This document shows positions 18,533 to 26,432 of a DNA stretch of 64,000 nt, piece after piece. How positions within the stretch are numbered: the stretch's first letter is position 1; every line of letters begins with the position of its first letter. Under the pieces are notes generated by a model that ran no database searches, was not told where the DNA came from, and saw only the letters and a program-made list of their open reading frames with translations. This stretch comes from Pelotomaculum sp. PtaB.Bin104 (GTDB lineage: Bacteria; Bacillota; Desulfotomaculia; Desulfotomaculales; Pelotomaculaceae): assembly GCA_002067205.1 (NCBI GenBank), contig MVQL01000235.1, positions 1 to 64,000 on the forward strand. Direction: 5' to 3'. Made by a program: the position numbers and the translations under genes.

Positions 18533-18560
18533 AAAAAAAAAGCTGTTTTGTCAACAGCTT
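18533..18560 (-). terminator. Terminator of the SPOCS gene
   Basis: On the minus strand AAGCTGTT-GACAA-AACAGCTT is followed by a run of T. Confidence 0.88.
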
Positions 18561-18576
18561 CTTTTTCGGCCTGTTA

Positions 18577-19650
18577 TTACCTGCGGGGTTTTTTGTGGTC
18601 GTTCCTGCGCATACATTCCAGCTTGACATCGTCGATCTTGACCGTGTTGGTGTTGCCGGTTCCCGGAGTGTAGGTAAAGCGCACCATGATCGATTCAACA
18701 CTTTCGTCTGTCATCGGTGCTGAAACCTGAACCTGACTATAGCCGTTATCCGGTATACCGGCGCTGGTCAGAGTTTCCGATCCAATGCCAACCTGCATGC
18801 CGAATTCATCATAGTATACCACTTCAGCGGTCAGGGTGAAGTCACTTCTGGCGCCAAGGACATCTTCCTTAACCCAGAAAGACAGACGGTACATGCAGTC
18901 GGCCATTACTCCCTTACGGACCATTTGGAACAGCGCCCCGGTCAGTCCCGGATTCAGCAAGCCCAGTTCCGCAGCGTAAGAGCCGGAATGAGCCTGGGTG
19001 GTCTGTGCTACATTGCTGCCGCCCCAAAAAATTGGGCTATACGGCCCGGCCCAGGCCTCGAGGCCGCCATCTTTGAGCAGGTTGCCAGGGGGAACTTCTT
19101 CTGGAGATGGGCAGGTCTGCACAAAAATCTGACGGTCTTCCGATACCTTGGCGGTGATCTGTACCACAGCAGTCTCACGGACCCGGCTGGCCCGCTGGAG
19201 TTCCCAGTTCACATCTACATCTATGTTGTGGAACTGAATAAAAACATCATTTTTATTGTCTACCAGTGTGGGCTCTTTTAATTCAACCATTTTAGAGAAC
19301 GGCAGGTCCTCGGCTGTATGTCTTACTTCATCATTCTTATTTACAAAAAATATCTGTTTATGCAGGGTGCCGCTGACGATTATTTTCTTGACAAATATAT
19401 CCCTATGTGGGAATTTGTTGCCCATTGGCACCATCACAAAGTCGCCGGATTTGGTTTCGTCGACAAATACCGGTGTGCCCTTTAAATCACGGACGGAGGC
19501 GACGATTTTGTCAACCTTTTTAGCCAGTTCCGGTAGTGTTAACGAGTTGTCGATCACCGCTTCCACGTCTACTGACTCAATAACAATCGGCACCTTGATT
19601 TCAACACACCTGACTGGCTGTACTTCAGCATAATAATAGTGTTCAGGCAT
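18577..19650 (-). CDS. SPOCS (DUF3794) protein with a C-terminal jelly-roll-like domain
   Basis: A 357-residue protein. Residues about 50-185 form a SPOCS/DUF3794 domain (VKKIIVSGTLHKQIFFVNKNDE, HTAEDLPFSKMVEL). From about 195 (NLLKDGGLEAWAG) to the end is a carbohydrate-binding-module-like beta domain (AHSGSYAAELG, YRLSFWVKE, VKIDDVKLE). SPOCS domains occur in spore-envelope proteins such as SipL. The C-terminal domain may bind glycan or another coat surface (inference). It starts 33 bases after the SipL-like gene, with AAAGGAGG upstream, so the two form an operon. Confidence 0.82.
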   Translation of the reverse strand: MPEHYYYAEVQPVRCVEIKVPIVIESVDVEAVIDNSLTLPELAKKVDKIVASVRDLKGTPVFVDETKSGDFVMVPMGNKFPHRDIFVKKIIVSGTLHKQIFFVNKNDEVRHTAEDLPFSKMVELKEPTLVDNKNDVFIQFHNIDVDVNWELQRASRVRETAVVQITAKVSEDRQIFVQTCPSPEEVPPGNLLKDGGLEAWAGPYSPIFWGGSNVAQTTQAHSGSYAAELGLLNPGLTGALFQMVRKGVMADCMYRLSFWVKEDVLGARSDFTLTAEVVYYDEFGMQVGIGSETLTSAGIPDNGYSQVQVSAPMTDESVESIMVRFTYTPGTGNTNTVKIDDVKLECMRRNDHKKPRR

Positions 19651-19683
19651 TCTGATGTTAAACCTCCTTTTAATTTTTTATTC

Positions 19684-21243
19684 CTAACCCATCGCTTCAC
19701 AAGGGATCCTGATCACCTGTCCGACAGTCAGCACATCGGGATTGGTTATCTCCGGGTTTTCAGCAAGGATCATCGCCACCGTGACACCTTTTGCTCTAGC
19801 AATTTTGTAGAGGGTATCTTTTTCTCTAACTGTATATTCAGTTGGCGGACAGGGAGTTTCCGTCGGCTCCTCCGTTGGCTCTTCGGTAGGAGAAACTTCT
19901 TCGGGCACATAAACATTAATCTGCGATAATTCTGTTACAGTCGCCTTTACTTTCAGCACAGCCTCTGTGTGCAAATCTATACCCTGCTGGTCAACATTGA
20001 CAAATTCGGGAGTTACCTTGACGTTGGCCTTCATATCCGGCTGAGCATCAGGAACGACGACAAAGGTACGGAAATTCAAGCGTTGGTGCATGGCATGCAC
20101 GGCCTGGTCGGGTTTCATGCTGACATAAATAATCTCGACGTCACTGTAGCCCCTGATTAAAACTTTTTCCCTGATGATGTTTGTGTCCGTTATTTCTGTT
20201 TTATCAACCCTGGCTTCCAGGACCTTTTCCACATCCGGTTTTGGCTCAGGGACTTCTGTCGTTTCCCTGATCACCACCTGAGTCTCCCCGGAGCCGATTT
20301 CCCGGTCCACTTTTAGCTTCTTCCTGATATAGCCTTCCTCATCCTCCAGTTTGGTTGGCACATCTCTTAAAGTTCTAGTTTCGGTAACACAGACGGTTAG
20401 CTTGACAATAACATCAGACGAAAGCGCCGGGTCAACTACCGGTTCAGTTTCGGCGTCTTCCACTTCCGCCCGTACACAGATATTCATCCCCGGCTGGGCC
20501 TCTGGGATCTCCACAAAGTCGCTGAATTTGATGGTATGGTGCAAGTTATGGACGGACTGCTCCGGGGTCATTGACGCGTATAATACCTGAATTTCTACCT
20601 CTCCGTCCACGATGACCTTGCCGGGAAGGATGCGCTTGTCGGTTACTTCGACATCGGCATCCGTCTCCAGGATTTTTTCCACTTCCGGCTTTTCTTCAGG
20701 CACTTCATATACATCACTGACTATCACCTGCTTGGTAACTATATCACCAACCATATGCTCGACTGTGATGTCCTGGGTTTCGATCGCTTCATTTCCATCG
20801 GGAGTTGAGGTTAGTACCTCCATCTCGTCAACATCCATAACCTTGACAAAGACATTGAGGACAGCTGCCACATCAAACTTGCGCGCATCTTTCTTACTGG
20901 GAGTCATACTCACATCCTCCACAGTAATTTCAACCACATCATCCATCCCGGGCTCGGCGCCGGTCACGTCCACGAAGGTAGTAAATCTAACATCTCCGTG
21001 CATGGAGTGGACGGACTGGTCCGGCTCAAAGGCTACATACATTACTTGCAAAGTTAAGGTTCCTTCAACAATAACCTTGTCAGGGACAATACTGACGTCC
21101 CTAACTTTGGCGGTAGCGTCTTTAGACAGGATCTTTTCTACATCCGGCTTGGCTTCAGGCACTTCAATTTGTCCTCTTACTACAGTTTGAACTCTATTTT
21201 CACCTTGGACCAGGTTTACCTTAAGCCGTTCGGTATCAGCCAC
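19684..21243 (-). CDS. SipL-like spore coat morphogenesis protein (three SPOCS domains and LysM)
   Basis: 519 residues. Three SPOCS/DUF3794 repeats each carry a V-P-E-x-K-P-x-V-E-K-(I/V)-L motif (about residues 28, 200 and 352) and a D/E-Q-(S/A)-V-H motif. A Pro/Glu/Thr linker leads to a C-terminal LysM domain (YTVREKDTLYKIARAKGV...GQVIRIP). This architecture and length match Clostridioides difficile SipL, which binds SpoIVA and anchors coat to forespore through LysM. Start GTG follows AAAGGAGG. A sigma-K-like promoter lies just upstream, fitting mother-cell expression. I see no catalytic motif. Confidence 0.88.
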   Translation of the reverse strand: MADTERLKVNLVQGENRVQTVVRGQIEVPEAKPDVEKILSKDATAKVRDVSIVPDKVIVEGTLTLQVMYVAFEPDQSVHSMHGDVRFTTFVDVTGAEPGMDDVVEITVEDVSMTPSKKDARKFDVAAVLNVFVKVMDVDEMEVLTSTPDGNEAIETQDITVEHMVGDIVTKQVIVSDVYEVPEEKPEVEKILETDADVEVTDKRILPGKVIVDGEVEIQVLYASMTPEQSVHNLHHTIKFSDFVEIPEAQPGMNICVRAEVEDAETEPVVDPALSSDVIVKLTVCVTETRTLRDVPTKLEDEEGYIRKKLKVDREIGSGETQVVIRETTEVPEPKPDVEKVLEARVDKTEITDTNIIREKVLIRGYSDVEIIYVSMKPDQAVHAMHQRLNFRTFVVVPDAQPDMKANVKVTPEFVNVDQQGIDLHTEAVLKVKATVTELSQINVYVPEEVSPTEEPTEEPTETPCPPTEYTVREKDTLYKIARAKGVTVAMILAENPEITNPDVLTVGQVIRIPCEAMG

Positions 21244-21275
21244 ATTGATTTCCTCCTTTCAAAACTTTTCTGTAC

Positions 21276-21305
21276 TAATATATGAAGATGATCTATAAAA
21301 ATGTG
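21276..21305 (-). promoter_or_regulatory. Mother-cell (sigma-K-like) promoter of the SPOCS operon
   Basis: Minus strand CACA (21305-21302), 17 bases, then CATATATTA (21284-21276), which fits the sigma-K -10 CATANNNTA; it also resembles sigma-E. The -10 is about 33 bases before the GTG start. Confidence 0.5.
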
Positions 21306-21335
21306 CAATAAAGGTAGCTAGACCGAAAAGAACGC

Positions 21336-21361
21336 AAAAAAAAGAGGACCTGGGTCCTCTT
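21336..21361 (-). terminator. Terminator of the CAP-domain gene
   Basis: On the minus strand AAGAGGACC-CAG-GTCCTCTT is followed by eight T. Confidence 0.92.
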
Positions 21362-21409
21362 CCTTTTATTACTAACTATTATGTTGTCTTATTTTATTCG
21401 GTATATATT

Positions 21410-22387
21410 TTAGCCAATAAACATCTGCACAAACATTTTCCCGTAGGGGCCGCCGCTAACCACGCCGATGCCTACTTTGGAATAATTTTGATTCAGTATG
21501 TTGGCACGGTGCCCCGAGGAGTTCATCAGATTGGTATGCGCACTGTCGACAGTGGGCGCGCCGGCCAGGTTTTCACCGGCATAACTATATTTTATGCCGG
21601 CAGCCCGCATCATGTCGAAAGGAGATCCATAAGTTGGTGAAGTATGGCTAAAGTATCCCTTATCAATCATATCCTGGGCTTTCATTCTGGCCACTTTAAC
21701 CAGATTCAAGTCAATTTGCAGGGGTCTTAACCCGGCCTTAGACCTTTCCTGATTTACCAGATTCAGCATTTTCTGCTCATCAGCATTCAAACCGGTGACC
21801 GGCTGTGGGTTGGTTGGTGTGGTTGGAGTCGTAGGGGTAGTTGGAGTAGTTGGAGTAGTTGGAGTGGTTGGGGTGGTTGGAGTAGTTGGTGTGGTTGCCA
21901 CAGTACTGCCTGTAAACAATATAAAAATATATTTGTATGAACCTTTTGTGACTATCCCGATACCAACCCGGTCATATTTGCTGCTAAGAATATCCTGCCG
22001 GCTGGCACTGCTCAAAGCGGTGAAAGCTGAATTAATTGAGTACGCCTTGACCTGAATGCTGCTTGCATAAGTATATTTTATCCCGGCCATTTTTAACATA
22101 GCGGCAAGCGTGCCGTATGTGGGTGACACACTGCCATAGTAACCATTATATGCTGTATCCTGAGCTCTGATCCGAGCGATATTGCATAGGGTAGCGTCAG
22201 CTGTAAGCGAAGCCTGGCCGGCGCTCTGACGAGCCTTATTAATCAGCCCGGCCATTTGCTGCTCGTCTGCGGTGAGCGTCACTCCGGCAGCTGCAGCCGG
22301 CAGCGCTGCACAGGCGAGGAGCACAAATGTGAACAGGAACAAGCCCACCATCGTTGTTAACAGCAGGTTGCTTAAGCGGTATCGCAT
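21410..22387 (-). CDS. Secreted protein with two CAP (SCP/YkwD) domains
   Basis: 325 residues. A signal peptide (residues about 8-34, TTMVGLFLFTFVLLACAALPAAAA) precedes a first CAP domain (about 38-160), a (TTP)n linker, and a second CAP domain (about 200-325). The second keeps the family motifs FSHTSPTYG, AGENLAG and MNSSGHRANIL. The first has lost them (GSVSPTYG, no GEN, and SSASRQDIL in place of the SGHRANIL box). One copy is therefore probably structural. CAP proteins in spore formers act in the cell wall or spore. Start ATG follows AAAGGGG. The leader contains a c-di-AMP riboswitch, linking expression to wall and turgor status. Confidence 0.9.
   Translation of the reverse strand: MRYRLSNLLLTTMVGLFLFTFVLLACAALPAAAAGVTLTADEQQMAGLINKARQSAGQASLTADATLCNIARIRAQDTAYNGYYGSVSPTYGTLAAMLKMAGIKYTYASSIQVKAYSINSAFTALSSASRQDILSSKYDRVGIGIVTKGSYKYIFILFTGSTVATTPTTPTTPTTPTTPTTPTTPTTPTTPTNPQPVTGLNADEQKMLNLVNQERSKAGLRPLQIDLNLVKVARMKAQDMIDKGYFSHTSPTYGSPFDMMRAAGIKYSYAGENLAGAPTVDSAHTNLMNSSGHRANILNQNYSKVGIGVVSGGPYGKMFVQMFIG
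21805..21898. repeat. 9-bp tandem repeat coding for the Thr-Thr-Pro linker
   Basis: About ten near-copies of a 9-base unit of the GTTGGAGTA type, inside the CAP-domain gene. Such arrays can change length by slippage without breaking the frame. Confidence 0.8.
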
Positions 22388-22407
22388 AAATTTTCCCCTT
22401 TCTTTTC

Positions 22408-22595
22408 AGCCTCCGGGGTTAGCTGACGGGTTCGGTAAAAGAAAACCCTACCTAAATAAATCACCTGCGACGTCAAATAATTTTAAGTGCTTTAAAGCAT
22501 ATTTGTTAAATACAGACGTCTAAACAGGCGAATTTAACAGGATTCACCCCTATAACTGGTTCCCCCGTACCCAAAATATTAATGGGACTCGGCTG
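22408..22595 (-). ncRNA. c-di-AMP (ydaO/yuaA) riboswitch
   Basis: The minus-strand leader of the CAP gene carries the conserved ydaO core: ACGGGGGAACCA and GGGGTGAATC in the 5' half, and CCGAACCCGTCAGCTAACC followed by GGAGGC in the 3' half. Terminal CAGCC (22595-22591) and GGCTG (22412-22408) pair to close P1. A TATAAA at 22619-22614 fits a start just upstream. ydaO riboswitches turn genes off when c-di-AMP is high. No strong terminator hairpin is seen between the aptamer and the AAAGGGG ribosome site, so control may be by hiding that site with the CCCC in the aptamer's 3' end (inference). Confidence 0.9.
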
Positions 22596-22791
22596 GCTAA
22601 TGACTGACTAAAATTTATACAAGCTTGTACTTCATTAATATACTAAAGAATAGGTTCCTTGGCAAAATGGGTAATATGAGATCTTCCCTGGTAATTTTAT
22701 TTTTTACTGGGCTATTTTCCGGAATTATTAGACAGGCTAAAAATTAGAATAAGATGTCAATATAAGGATACAATTTACATTAACCGCTAAT

Positions 22792-22821
22792 AAAACAGAA
22801 AATTGCCTGATTCAGGCAATT
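22792..22821 (-). terminator. Terminator after the G-repeat protein gene
   Basis: On the minus strand AATTGCCTGA/TCAGGCAATT forms a tight hairpin followed by a T-rich tail. Confidence 0.8.
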
Positions 22822-22891
22822 ATTATAGGGTTCGTGATCTGCCGGATAAAGCTATACTGCCGGCGCTGGTTTAACTGTTAGCGAGGGACAG

Positions 22892-23284
22892 CTACCAGCT
22901 GCCAGTTGTATTATCTGTCACTTTTTGGACATCTATATTTATAAGCTTAAATAATATCTCCGCCTCTTTGGCAGCAGAGCCGGACAGAGCTATTTTCACC
23001 TGCCCGCCGTCGACAAGCTTCCGGAGCAACTGGCAAACAACGTCTCTATTTAAAACATAACCCCCATCAGCAGCGCCTTCTTCGTGCCCGGTGTTCTCCT
23101 CTAATTTAAGCGCCGACAGGAAGCCATTATTATAGCCCAAAGCGCTTCCTTCCGCGTAGCCTTTCTCAAAACCCGACTCTAAGCCCTGGCTGTAACCTAA
23201 ATTATAGCCCAGCTCCCTGCCGCTTTGGTAAGCCTCCCGCCGGACACGGGCCCAGCCTTTTTCGCTTTTGTTATTATCAAGCAT
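22892..23284 (-). CDS. Hypothetical protein with a Gly-repeat helical region
   Basis: About 130 residues, not recognised. Residues about 18-60 have glycine every fourth residue (GRELGYNLGYSQGLESGFEKGYAEG), as in YqxM/flagellar FliH-like Gly-x3-Gly helices or glycine-zipper proteins. The C-terminal half (VVCQLLRKLVDGGQVKIALSG...) is a small alpha/beta region. ATG 23284 is preferred (AAAGGG 11 bases upstream) over TTG 23302, which has no ribosome site. It lies 34 bases downstream of another unknown gene on the same strand. Confidence 0.65.
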   Translation of the reverse strand: MLDNNKSEKGWARVRREAYQSGRELGYNLGYSQGLESGFEKGYAEGSALGYNNGFLSALKLEENTGHEEGAADGGYVLNRDVVCQLLRKLVDGGQVKIALSGSAAKEAEILFKLINIDVQKVTDNTTGSW

Positions 23285-23318
23285 GAGCTTCTGCCCTTTC
23301 AAAAAAATCCGTAACGTT

Positions 23319-23726
23319 CTACCTCATGAGCGTATTGGGGGCGTAAAAAACAGCCCCCAAACCTTCAGTGAGCACCAGGCACTCCTGACCTTCCACACTA
23401 TCCACGAAGCAAGTCAGTATAAATAACTTCCTGTTTAAACCTCTACGTAAACGTTTCACCAGCAACTCATCCAAATTATTAAGTTTGCCCACAACCTGGC
23501 CTGCGCCGTCTATAACCAGTGAGAACAAACCGTCCGCCTGTCTGTTCAAAACTATTTGAAAAGCTGTATTCCGGCCTTCATCTGAGAGTTCGCTAATTGT
23601 CTCCAGATATTGACGGGCAACCTGCACGGCGGCTTCCTTATTGCTGAACCTGGGGCCAATGGCAGGGATATCTTCTCCCAAAAAGGCTAAAGCCATATCA
23701 CCGGAAACGACTGTTTTTAATTTCAT
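23319..23726 (-). CDS. Hypothetical protein
   Basis: 135 residues from ATG 23726 (GGGAGG 8 bases upstream; an extension to TTG 23747 is less likely). It is a mixed alpha/beta protein (MKLKTVVSGDMALAFLGEDI..., FQIVLNRQADGLFSLVIDGAG, KLFILTCFVDSVEGQECLVL). No motif that I can assign. It sits between the 3' half of the split peptidase and the Gly-repeat protein, all leftward, and may be transcribed with the peptidase once that gene is whole (inference). Confidence 0.6.
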   Translation of the reverse strand: MKLKTVVSGDMALAFLGEDIPAIGPRFSNKEAAVQVARQYLETISELSDEGRNTAFQIVLNRQADGLFSLVIDGAGQVVGKLNNLDELLVKRLRRGLNRKLFILTCFVDSVEGQECLVLTEGLGAVFYAPNTLMR

Positions 23727-23815
23727 TTGGTAAGCCTCCCGGTTCAATATATGGCCTAGCTAATACAAAGGTGAGGCCAACCGGCTTAATAATTTCAGTA
23801 AAATATTCCGGGAGT

Positions 23816-24406
23816 CTACACAAACTCAATGCCCAGCCGGTCGACAACATTGGTAATCCGGTTAAAAATGGTCAGCTTGTCTGAGCCGGCAAATAATAAC
23901 CCAACCACTTTCCGGTCTTCATTTAACACCAGCGCCCCGCTGTCACCAGGCTGTGAGGACATATTAGTTACCACCTGGTCTGAAAACCAGATTTTTTCTT
24001 CTTCCCTCATTTCCACTTGCAAGGTAGTGCCGATTGACTTAACCACACCACTGGTCAGGCCGGTAGTCCTCCCGCTTTTTTGCACCCGCATACCCGGCTG
24101 AATATCAGCTATACCATTAATCTCACCAATCTCTAATATGGTATTATCGACCAGGTCTTTGGAGTCCAATTTGGCCAGAGCGCAGTCAACAATATTTTCA
24201 GTAGCAAAACTCTTATAAAAGCGCATTTCATAATCGTGCTTCACCAGTTTAATAAGACCGGTGCTCCCCCGGGCGATTGCTGAAGCCACGGGACAGTCGG
24301 ACCTGGCTATATTTTTCACCAGTGGAACATAGCGATGCAAAGCCCCTATGCGGTCCTTCATTGTGCCCCCGTCGTAAGGCCCGGGCTGGGAATACACATG
24401 GAACAA
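23816..24406 (-). CDS. 3' half of a split trypsin-like peptidase (Asp and Ser half)
   Basis: An open frame encoding the second half of a chymotrypsin-fold serine peptidase. It has GGTMKDRIGALHRYVPL after the junction, VDCALAKLD (probable catalytic Asp), and SSQPGDSGALV (catalytic Ser in GDSG). It has no catalytic His and no credible ribosome site; the first codons (24406 to about 24387) are recombinase-element DNA. Its missing first half is at 27540-28031, and both halves read CCC-GG in phase at their junctions. Joined, they give a 337-codon gene. Without excision this half is probably silent. Function of the whole enzyme is unknown; its context after yabG points to sporulation. Confidence 0.85.
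   Translation of the reverse strand: MFHVYSQPGPYDGGTMKDRIGALHRYVPLVKNIARSDCPVASAIARGSTGLIKLVKHDYEMRFYKSFATENIVDCALAKLDSKDLVDNTILEIGEINGIADIQPGMRVQKSGRTTGLTSGVVKSIGTTLQVEMREEEKIWFSDQVVTNMSSQPGDSGALVLNEDRKVVGLLFAGSDKLTIFNRITNVVDRLGIEFV
24381..24385 (-). other. Attachment-site core, recombinase side (CCCGG)
   Basis: Junction between the peptidase 3' half and the mobile element, with minus-strand core CCCGG. On the element side it is preceded by TTCCATGTGTAT, one arm of an imperfect inverted repeat whose other arm flanks the distal core at 27583-27587. It is about 35 bases from the recombinase stop codon. Confidence 0.65.
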
Positions 24407-24421
24407 GCAAAAGTCTCGTGA

Positions 24422-26059
24422 TCACCCCTGCCGGGAATTAGTGAGGTTATATAAAACGATTAGCTTGATTTTGCCCTGAAACAGCACCACCCACTGCTCT
24501 TTTCTTAAGATCGAATCCAGTGCGTATTCCTCCATGACCTTACGGTTGATCTCCACCTGGTTATCTATAATAATAATTTTCTTAATATATTTTTCCAAAA
24601 AAAACCGGTCAATATCAACCTCTTCTAATTGCAGCTGCATCGAATAAATCTTCTGCACTTGGTCTTCCAGCTGTCTTAAGCCGGCCAGTTTTTCATTTAG
24701 TCTGAGTATATCTGCCTCTATAACTGCAATTTCTTTTTCAATATCTGCAATAGCCTCGAGGTAAAGCTCATCTCCAATGTTCCCTTTGACCCTGTCCAGG
24801 TATATGGTTTTGTACTGGCGTTTTTTTTCTAATTTTCTTCTTTCCAGCCGCTTCAGCTCTTCGTTGATTTGTTCTGCCGGCACATTAAAACCCCTGCGGT
24901 ACTCCTCCGCCACCAGCTTGCAAAAATTCACTTTGCCTGCAATTCTACTAATATCTTCAATCAAGTAGTTGATCAGTTTATCTTCTTGAAGGTGATGACT
25001 CCTGCAGCCGCCGCTTTTTCTCCCAAACCGGTTATACCTGCCGCAAACGTAACCGGCAGGGCGGGTGTCTTTCTTCTTATAAACCAGGTGAGCGCCGCAT
25101 GCCGCACAGACCAATAAACCTGAGAAGAGATGCTGAACATTTCCCTTTTTCTTTTTCCTCCCTGCCCCTTCGCTCCACCTTTTAAGTCTGACCTCCTGCG
25201 CTAATTCGAATATTTCTCTAGGAATAATCGCCTCATGGGTGTTTTCTACCACTACCCACCGCTCCGGCGGCAGCCGCCGGGTCTTCTTTAATTTAAAAGA
25301 TATCTTCTCACTTACGCCCTGGACCGTGTCTCCACAATAGACCCTGTTGGTTATAATTCGCCTGATGTGCTGCTCATTCCACCGGTCGGACCTTTTAGCC
25401 GCGGCATAATTTTTTTCCTGACTGGGCGTGGGTATTTTCATGCTTTGAATATAATCAGCCAGTGCCCGGTAGCCCCAGCCGCTGATATATCGTTCAAAAA
25501 TTATTTGAATCACTTTTTGGTACCGCCCATCAACAACCAGCCTGTTCTTTTCGCGGGTTGATTTCAAATAGCCGAAGTGGGGCCTGCCCAGGTACTCACC
25601 GTTTTGGATTTTCTTCCGCAGATTCGCGCGCACTTTTTTAGAAATATCACGGCAGTAATGCTCATTAACCCAGGTCCTGATGCCGATAATCTCATCATCG
25701 TCCGTAAAGCTGTTGTAATGATCAATAATTGAAATCAACTGCACATTATACTCGCGTAGAAAATCAAGAAAGGTTAACGTTTCACCATTGTTTCGCCCTA
25801 ACCGGGACAGATCTTTTACCACTACCGTACCGATAAGGTTATTTTCAATATCTTTTATTAACCGGATCAACCCCGGTCGGTCAAAATACACGCCTGATTC
25901 ATCACTGTCGATATATTGCCGGTAAGTTCCCAGATTGTTTTTTTCTACAAACTCGATAAGCAGTTCACATTGTGTCTCCAGGCTTTCGTCCCGCTCCCCG
26001 CCTTCATTAACGCTGAGCCTGGCGTATGTCGCCACCAACTTCCTACCGGCGTCCAACAC
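24422..26059 (-). CDS. Large serine recombinase of the intervening element
   Basis: 545 residues. The N-terminal resolvase domain has YARLSVNEGG with the nucleophilic Ser, the Q-C-E-L-L and D-E-S-G-V-x-F-D-R-P-G motifs, and VVVKDLSRLGRN with the conserved R-L-G-R. The recombinase domain follows (HFGYLKS..., IQIIFERYISGWGYRALADYI, ITNRVYCGDTVQG). Next come a zinc ribbon (CAACGAHL... C...GGC) at about residues 318-350 and a long coiled coil (about 385-470). This is the SpoIVCA/phiC31-type layout. GTG 26059 is one base after the stop of the upstream small ORF (TGATGTG), so the two are translationally coupled. It presumably integrates and, with a directionality factor, excises the element. Confidence 0.93.
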   Translation of the reverse strand: MLDAGRKLVATYARLSVNEGGERDESLETQCELLIEFVEKNNLGTYRQYIDSDESGVYFDRPGLIRLIKDIENNLIGTVVVKDLSRLGRNNGETLTFLDFLREYNVQLISIIDHYNSFTDDDEIIGIRTWVNEHYCRDISKKVRANLRKKIQNGEYLGRPHFGYLKSTREKNRLVVDGRYQKVIQIIFERYISGWGYRALADYIQSMKIPTPSQEKNYAAAKRSDRWNEQHIRRIITNRVYCGDTVQGVSEKISFKLKKTRRLPPERWVVVENTHEAIIPREIFELAQEVRLKRWSEGAGRKKKKGNVQHLFSGLLVCAACGAHLVYKKKDTRPAGYVCGRYNRFGRKSGGCRSHHLQEDKLINYLIEDISRIAGKVNFCKLVAEEYRRGFNVPAEQINEELKRLERRKLEKKRQYKTIYLDRVKGNIGDELYLEAIADIEKEIAVIEADILRLNEKLAGLRQLEDQVQKIYSMQLQLEEVDIDRFFLEKYIKKIIIIDNQVEINRKVMEEYALDSILRKEQWVVLFQGKIKLIVLYNLTNSRQG

Positions 26060-26060
26060 A

Positions 26061-26225
26061 TCACTTCCTCCGGTCTTCTGGAATAGTTACACGCGCCAGT
26101 ATTGCAGCGGCGAGTAATTTCTCCAGTTTTCTGGAGGCCAAAAAAGCAATCATCTCATCAATTTTCCTCTTGCCGTTCAGCACAGCAATCCGCTCCTGGT
26201 TGACTATAATCATATTTTGATCCAT
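26061..26225 (-). CDS. 54-residue ORF coupled to the recombinase
   Basis: Starts at ATG 26225 with AAAGGAGGTGG 5 bases upstream and ends one base before the recombinase GTG. The sequence (MDQNMIIVNQERIAVLNGKRKIDEM...) is a small, basic helical protein with no family that I can name. Small proteins next to serine recombinases sometimes act as directionality factors. That role is an inference from position only. Confidence 0.65.
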   Translation of the reverse strand: MDQNMIIVNQERIAVLNGKRKIDEMIAFLASRKLEKLLAAAILARVTIPEDRRK

Positions 26226-26355
26226 CTTAACCACCTCCTTTATTAATTTATTCACTGCTGCCTTGTCCGAAAACAGGTCCTAAAACCTCTTGACTTTGGT
26301 ATTATAAAATGATCACAGGGAATCCTTGTATGATGCAAAATAAAGGATAGAACAT

Positions 26356-26390
26356 AAAAACCCGGCGCCTCGAGCTACGAAGACACCGGG
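26356..26390 (-). terminator. Terminator after the alcohol dehydrogenase gene
   Basis: On the minus strand CCCGGTGTC pairs with GGCGCCGGG through two G-U pairs, followed by five T. Confidence 0.82.
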
Positions 26391-26432
26391 ATAAAATAGG
26401 GTCAGTCGCCTGTCGATTAATTCTTAGAACAG

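Noticed and set aside
19256-21190. Plus-strand Ser/Thr-rich frames over the SPOCS genes
   Set aside because: Antisense shadows of well-supported coding regions.
21795-22055. Plus-strand frame of Val-Gly repeats over the CAP gene
   Set aside because: Reverse reading of the Thr-Thr-Pro linker; no ribosome site.
26301-26332. Possible promoter for the recombinase operon (TATAAT at 26306-26301, CATACAAG upstream)
   Set aside because: TATAAT has no -35 match, and CATACAAG misses the sigma-E consensus at one key base; not strong enough to call.
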